DNA of 64,000 nucleotides from Paenibacillus gyeongsangnamensis (GTDB taxonomy: Bacteria; Bacillota; Bacilli; Paenibacillales; NBRC-103111), in assembly GCF_027533625.1 (NCBI RefSeq), contig NZ_JAQAGZ010000001.1, positions 372,001 to 436,000 on the forward strand, in the 5' to 3' direction. The position numbers were made by a program, and so were the translations under genes. The notes below the pieces were generated by a model, which ran no database searches, was not told where the DNA came from, and worked only from the letters and a program-made list of their open reading frames with translations. This document shows positions 60,165-64,000 of this stretch, piece by piece. How positions within the stretch are numbered: position 1 is the stretch's first letter; each line of letters starts with the position of its first letter.

Positions 60165-61169
60165 TTGGCAAACATTACGGTGGTTGGCGGGGGCGCGATG
60201 GGGCTGCTGCTCTGCGCTAAGCTGGCGCTCTCGGGGCAGCCTGCGGAGCTGATCGTTCGTACGGACCGGCAGCGGGACGAGCTTCGGCAATCCGGTCTCT
60301 TCCTCGTGGTAAACGGGATACGGAGACGGATTGAGACGGCAGGCGAGGACGCGCCTCTGGTCGTGAATGCGCTGAGCGACATGGCCTCCTCAACGCGACA
60401 AATTCGTGAGATGATGCGGGAGGAACCCCATTATATTATCCTCGCGGTGAAGCAGACGGCCGTCACGAGGGAACTGGCGGAGCTGACGGCAGCCCTAGCA
60501 AAGGGTAAAGCGCAGATTGTATGTATCCAGAATGGGATCGGTCACGTAGACAAGCTCTCGGCCGTCATCCCGCTCTCCGACATTTGGCTTTCGGTTACTA
60601 CGGAAGGCGCGCTGAAGCGTTCTTTTACCGAAGTGGAGCATACGGGAACAGGGACGACCTGGATCGGCCCGGCGGAAGCGTGCATTTCGGAAGCACCGGA
60701 TGGAGCGGGAATGCAAAAAAGTTGGCTGGACTGCCTGCTGCAAGCAGGATTCCACGCATTAATGTCGAACAACATCACTAGCCGAGTTTGGCATAAATTG
60801 TTGATAAATGCCGTAATCAATCCTCTGACCGCGATTTTGCGGATAAGGAACGGAGAGCTGCCTGAACGTCCCGAGGCCTGCCGGTTAATGCGCGAGCTGT
60901 TCGAGGAAGGTGCGGGCCTGGCGGACAAGCTCGGAATCGAGCTGGCGCCGAGACTCTGGGACGAAGTGCTGGAAGTGTGCAGGCTTACCGCTGCGAACCG
61001 CTCCTCTATGCTTCAGGACGTGCTTGCCGGACGACGAACGGAGATCGATTCGATAAGCGGGGGGTTGCTGGACAGGGCCCGGGTGACGGAACATCCGATG
61101 CCGGTCACGCAAACCGCGTATCGGCTGGTCAAGGCGCTGGAAGAGAACAACCAAACGCAGGCGGAATAA
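60165..61169 (+). CDS. panE: 2-dehydropantoate 2-reductase
   Basis: NADPH-dependent ketopantoate reductase of pantothenate and CoA synthesis. TTG start at 60165 after GAGGAG; NAD(P)-binding GGGAMGLLLCAKLALSG at residues 8-24, IILAVKQT (about 94) and IQNGIGHVDKL (about 118); catalytic Lys in the helix VWHKLLINAVINPLTAIL (about 207-224). 334 residues, normal. It is likely co-transcribed with the two small genes after it. Confidence 0.9.
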   Translation: MANITVVGGGAMGLLLCAKLALSGQPAELIVRTDRQRDELRQSGLFLVVNGIRRRIETAGEDAPLVVNALSDMASSTRQIREMMREEPHYIILAVKQTAVTRELAELTAALAKGKAQIVCIQNGIGHVDKLSAVIPLSDIWLSVTTEGALKRSFTEVEHTGTGTTWIGPAEACISEAPDGAGMQKSWLDCLLQAGFHALMSNNITSRVWHKLLINAVINPLTAILRIRNGELPERPEACRLMRELFEEGAGLADKLGIELAPRLWDEVLEVCRLTAANRSSMLQDVLAGRRTEIDSISGGLLDRARVTEHPMPVTQTAYRLVKALEENNQTQAE

Positions 61170-61202
61170 GATTACGCTCTGGAAAACGGGTGATAAACGG
61201 GT

Positions 61203-61598
61203 ATGGGCTCCTTGCTCAATTGGCTTTACCAGCTCTATATATTACTCGCGTTGGTTCCGTTCGTCGCCTTTTTCATCACGTGGTTCATCGTCTTCGGAGT
61301 CAGCCGCGACAAACGCAGAGCCACCCACCTCAGCATGGATATGACAACGCTGTTTTTGATCGGCTCGGTAGCTTATATGGGACGCAGCATCTTCGGTTCG
61401 GGCATGCTGCTCTGGACGGTGCTGCTCCTGTTCCTTGTAGCGGCGGGGCTGCTCGGGAATATGCAGAACCGGCTGCGGGGGCGGATCGATTTGATCAAGA
61501 TCGCCAGAACGTTAAGCCGGCTCGGATTCCTGGTGCTCACGGCTTGCTATGTTCTATTGATGCTGATCGGCATCGGCAAAAATTTGCTCATCCAATAA
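61203..61598 (+). CDS. DUF3397 family membrane protein
   Basis: 131 residues with four hydrophobic helices (about 10-33, 48-62, 67-85, 105-125) and the small-protein pattern FFITWFIVFGVSRDKRRATHLSMDMTTLF, as in the DUF3397 group found near panE in Bacillales. Function unknown. ACGGGTGATAAACGG gives a weak ribosome binding site. Confidence 0.65.
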   Translation: MGSLLNWLYQLYILLALVPFVAFFITWFIVFGVSRDKRRATHLSMDMTTLFLIGSVAYMGRSIFGSGMLLWTVLLLFLVAAGLLGNMQNRLRGRIDLIKIARTLSRLGFLVLTACYVLLMLIGIGKNLLIQ

Positions 61599-61611
61599 GG
61601 GGGAATCAAGG

Positions 61612-61884
61612 ATGAACGTACATAATTTGATGGAAGATATGGTCAGGGCCTGCCTGAAGGAATTGATGCTTCACCAGGAGGGGCTAGGGGAGCTGAGCGA
61701 GAAAGAACAGAGCGATATTATGGCTATAGCGCTGAACCGGCTTCCGACCAAATACGTAGCTTCAGCCAAAGGGGAAGTGTTTGCCAAGACGCAGCTCGGC
61801 ATGCAGGTGGAAACGGACGTGTACCGGGAACTGACCGGCGCGGTGGAGAAGGTGCTGCATTCCGGACGCAAGTCCGACTTATAA
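61612..61884 (+). CDS. ComFB-like protein
   Basis: 90 residues: VHNLMEDMVRACLKELMLHQEG ... SDIMAIALNRLPTKYVASAKGEVFAKTQ matches the late-competence ComFB domain, members of which bind cyclic dinucleotides in other bacteria. The Cys pairs found in B. subtilis ComFB are absent; only one Cys remains. AAGGGGGAATC precedes the ATG. It is not next to comFA/comFC here. Confidence 0.75.
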   Translation: MNVHNLMEDMVRACLKELMLHQEGLGELSEKEQSDIMAIALNRLPTKYVASAKGEVFAKTQLGMQVETDVYRELTGAVEKVLHSGRKSDL

Positions 61885-61913
61885 GAGATGGGCGAATAAA
61901 TTGCTGCTTACTT

Positions 61914-61947
61914 TGGGAGCCTAATCCATAGGTTCCTTGTTTTTTTG
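61914..61947 (+). terminator. Intrinsic terminator
   Basis: GGAGCCTA, loop ATCCA, TAGGTTCC then TTG and a long T-run. Confidence 0.8.
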
Positions 61948-61991
61948 CCTACATTTATTGGAAAATAAAGTGAAAAACTGTCATTAAACTT

Positions 61992-62041
61992 CCAGAGGCC
62001 AAAAAATATTTGTGGATTTTATTAACCTCTGGTTGTATAAT
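61992..62041 (+). promoter_or_regulatory. Promoter region of the oppA-like gene with an inverted repeat
   Basis: TATAAT at 62036-62041 with only a poor -35 (TGGATT, 62013-62018). CCAGAGG (61992-61998) and CCTCTGG (62026-62032) are inverted arms around 27 AT-rich bases, the right arm lying between -35 and -10. The 302-base spacer holds nothing else that I can name. Confidence 0.35.
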
Positions 62042-62186
62042 TTCTATTTGGCAACGGTTTCACACTTTACATTTTAACTAAAAAATTATATTATCTACTA
62101 GTGGTTTATTGGTGTGATTTCCATGTCAGATAACATAACAAGGCGTGGAGTTCCCATATAATTACATAATTTAGAGGAGGGTTACA

Positions 62187-63845
62187 ATGAAGTTGAATAA
62201 ACTTCTGGTCCTGACTGCCGTAACGGCCATGCTTGGCACGGCGGCGGTCGGATGCTCTGACAACACCAAGAATCAGGCAGGGGGCACGACAGACAAGAAA
62301 GCGCCTGCTCAAGAGCTTCGGATCAATATGGCGGCAGAGCCGCCTGCGCTGGACAGCTCGATTGCGACAACGAATCCGACGTTCACAATTTTGAACGCGG
62401 TCAATGAAGGGCTGTACCGTCTGGATGCCGACGGCAAACCGCAGCCGGCGCTGGCAAGCAAGCTGCCGACAATTTCTCCGGACGGCTTGACTTATACGAT
62501 TACCTTGCGCGATGGCCTTGCTTGGGCTGACGGCAGCCCGCTGACGGCGAAGGACTTCGTGTATGCCTACCAACGTACGCTGGATCCTGCTACCAAAGCG
62601 AAATACGCTACGATGCTGGCTTGGATCAAAGGCGGCGCGGAGCTGAACAAAGCGAAGCCGGAAGAGCTTGAAGCGAAGAAAGCGGCTCTCGGCGTGAAAG
62701 CGAAAGACGACAAGACGCTTGAGATTACGCTTGAAAGACCTGTAGCCTTCTTCACGGACCAATTGTCCTTGCCATTGTTCTTCCCGCAAAAAGAAGATTT
62801 TGTTAAAAAGCAAGGCGACAAAAACGGCGCGGATGCGGATAAAGTCATCGGTGCGGGTCCGTTCAAGCTCGAAAAATGGGACCATGAGCAGCAGCTCGTT
62901 ATGGTGAAGAACGATAAGTACTGGGATGCGGCTAACGTAAAGCTGACTAAGGTCACCGTAAACGTTGTCAAAGACCCGAACACGGCTCTGAATATGTACG
63001 AAACAAACCAGGTGGATCTGACTGAGCTTAAAAATGAGCAGCCGAAGATGTACCAAGGCAAGCCGGACCTCGTGTTCAAGAAAGAATTTGTAACTGCCTA
63101 CATCCTGTTCCAAAACAAGAAAGTTCCGGCCTTTTCTAATACCAAGATCAAGCAAGCTCTCGGTATGGCTGTAGACCGCAAAACTTTCACTGATGTCGTA
63201 CTGGGAGGAACGTCCATTCCGTCTACCGGTCTTGTTCCAGGAACGGTATCCGACGGCAACAAACAGGAATTCCGTAAAGTGGCAGGCGATACGCAGCCTC
63301 CGTTCGACCCGGCGAAAGCAAAGCAACTGCTGGCTGAAGGCTTGAAAGAAATGAACCTGACGTCCTTGCCTAAATTCAAACTGACGAGCGATGATACCGA
63401 TACTTCCAAGAAGTCCATCGAGTTCATCCAAGCGCAGTGGAAGCAAAACCTGGGCATCGACGTCGAAGGCGAGCCGCTTCCTTTCGCCCTTCGCGTGAAG
63501 AACATGCAGGAAAACAACTTTGACGCGCTGATCGGTCTGTGGGGCGCGGATTACAACGATCCAATGACGTTCCTTGACATGTGGCTGTCCGATAACAAAT
63601 CTTTCAACTATATGGACTACAACAATAAGCAGTATGATGATCTTGTAAGAGGCGCCGACAAAGAAGTCGATTTGGCTAAACGTTCCAAAATGCTCGTAGA
63701 CGCCGAGAAACTTCTGATGTCCGACGCTTCGATCTCGCCGATCTATTTCCGTACACGTCCTTACGCTAAGAAACCTAACGTAGACGGCCTAATTCTGCCG
63801 GCTATGTCCAAAGAATGGGAGCTTCGCTGGGTTTCCATTAAGTAA
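62187..63845 (+). CDS. Oligopeptide ABC transporter substrate-binding lipoprotein, OppA-like
   Basis: 552 residues. Signal peptide and lipobox AAVGC (Cys23); then the family 5 solute-binding fold: LRINMAAEPPALDSSIATTN, LRDGLAWADGSPLTAKDFVYAYQRTLDP (about 110-137) and GAGPFKLEKWD (about 226-236). It captures peptides outside the membrane for an Opp transporter whose other subunits are not in the window. GAGGAGGG precedes the ATG. Codon use is more A/T-ending than in its neighbours, which suits a highly expressed gene. A terminator follows, so it is probably transcribed alone. Confidence 0.92.
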   Translation: MKLNKLLVLTAVTAMLGTAAVGCSDNTKNQAGGTTDKKAPAQELRINMAAEPPALDSSIATTNPTFTILNAVNEGLYRLDADGKPQPALASKLPTISPDGLTYTITLRDGLAWADGSPLTAKDFVYAYQRTLDPATKAKYATMLAWIKGGAELNKAKPEELEAKKAALGVKAKDDKTLEITLERPVAFFTDQLSLPLFFPQKEDFVKKQGDKNGADADKVIGAGPFKLEKWDHEQQLVMVKNDKYWDAANVKLTKVTVNVVKDPNTALNMYETNQVDLTELKNEQPKMYQGKPDLVFKKEFVTAYILFQNKKVPAFSNTKIKQALGMAVDRKTFTDVVLGGTSIPSTGLVPGTVSDGNKQEFRKVAGDTQPPFDPAKAKQLLAEGLKEMNLTSLPKFKLTSDDTDTSKKSIEFIQAQWKQNLGIDVEGEPLPFALRVKNMQENNFDALIGLWGADYNDPMTFLDMWLSDNKSFNYMDYNNKQYDDLVRGADKEVDLAKRSKMLVDAEKLLMSDASISPIYFRTRPYAKKPNVDGLILPAMSKEWELRWVSIK

Positions 63846-63883
63846 GGTTAGGCAAGCCCGTTTCAAGCTATTATAGTTCAGAT

Positions 63884-63921
63884 GGGGCCGTTCTGAAAGC
63901 TGCGGAACGGCTCCGATTTTT
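63884..63921 (+). terminator. Intrinsic terminator after the oppA-like gene
   Basis: GGGGCCGTTC ... GAACGGCTCC then GATTTTT. Confidence 0.8.
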
Positions 63922-64000
63922 CTGTTTAAGTGCATTCAGGATCTCGATTGTCTATGTGGAACGAAGCGGAGCTGCTTCGCAAACATAGTCTCAAGCGGCC

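Noticed and set aside
62106..63446. 446-codon open frame on the minus strand
   Set aside because: Antisense to the oppA-like gene, no ribosome binding site, no recognisable domain.
63922..64000. Possible gene start at the right edge
   Set aside because: Only a small hairpin (GAAGC...GCTTC) and no open frame with a binding site before the window ends.

Overview
The window reads as a stretch of core chromosome from a spore-forming Bacillales bacterium. I infer Paenibacillus or a close relative: gene order largely follows the Bacillus subtilis yqe/yqf and yla regions (prmA-rsmE-mtaB; rpsU-yqeY-nfeD-floA-yqfC-yqfD-phoH-pgpH-ybeY-dgkA-era-yqzL-recO; dnaG-sigA-trmK-yqfO; typA-ylaH-ylaJ-ylaK). The DNA is clearly more than half G+C by eye, GTG and TTG starts are frequent, and there is a secreted GH26 protein with a copper-amine-oxidase-like stalk domain, common in paenibacilli. 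Sporulation genes (yqfC, yqfD, ylaJ, rsfA) support a spore former. No phage, CRISPR array, transposase or obvious genomic island was seen.

Layout. 1-6398: cut gene, prmA, M50 protease, rsmE, mtaB, Nudix hydrolase, rlmI-like methyltransferase (translation, rRNA and tRNA modification). 6399-6814: a long palindrome. 6815-14370: addB-addA recombination nuclease. 14371-19054: secreted GH26 protein and a convergent gene in which a TetR regulator is fused in frame to an FAD oxidoreductase. 19055-31684: the hit / rpsU / yqe-yqf cluster through recO. 31685-32259: a 575-bp structured intergenic region where glyQS would be expected. 32260-39470: ppsR, yqxD, dnaG, sigA, membrane protein, trmK, Nif3-like. 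39531-39960: rnpB. 40150-45674: S8 protease and small conserved genes. 45760-48151: cysteine desulfurase plus thiI. 48228-54815: terC-like gene and the yla cluster. 54860-58830: three leftward genes of envelope or unknown type, then a MidA-like methyltransferase. 58864-63845: DUF2626, rsfA, panE, DUF3397, comFB-like, oppA-like.

Functional themes are housekeeping: ribosome assembly and RNA modification (prmA, rsmE, rlmI, era, ybeY, typA, mtaB, trmK, thiI, rnpB), DNA replication and repair (dnaG, addAB, recO), transcription (sigA), lipid and membrane organisation (floA/nfeD, dgkA, pgpH) and sporulation.

The least ordinary content is non-coding. (1) Two long palindromes (6411-6672 and about 32071-32240) share a conserved asymmetric internal-loop core while their flanking stems differ in sequence but still pair, which argues for a conserved structure. 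(2) Two copies of a 97-bp hairpin repeat (40037-40132, 44778-44874) and a hairpin array before a flavin-binding-type gene (52150-52311) share a GTTGATGC linker between variable stems. (3) Further large palindromes precede phoH (24986-25132) and follow addA (14385-14484). (4) A promoter plus intrinsic terminator at 31704-31801 could make a very small RNA. Among proteins, the TetR-flavoprotein fusion with its own operator-like palindrome is the most unusual.
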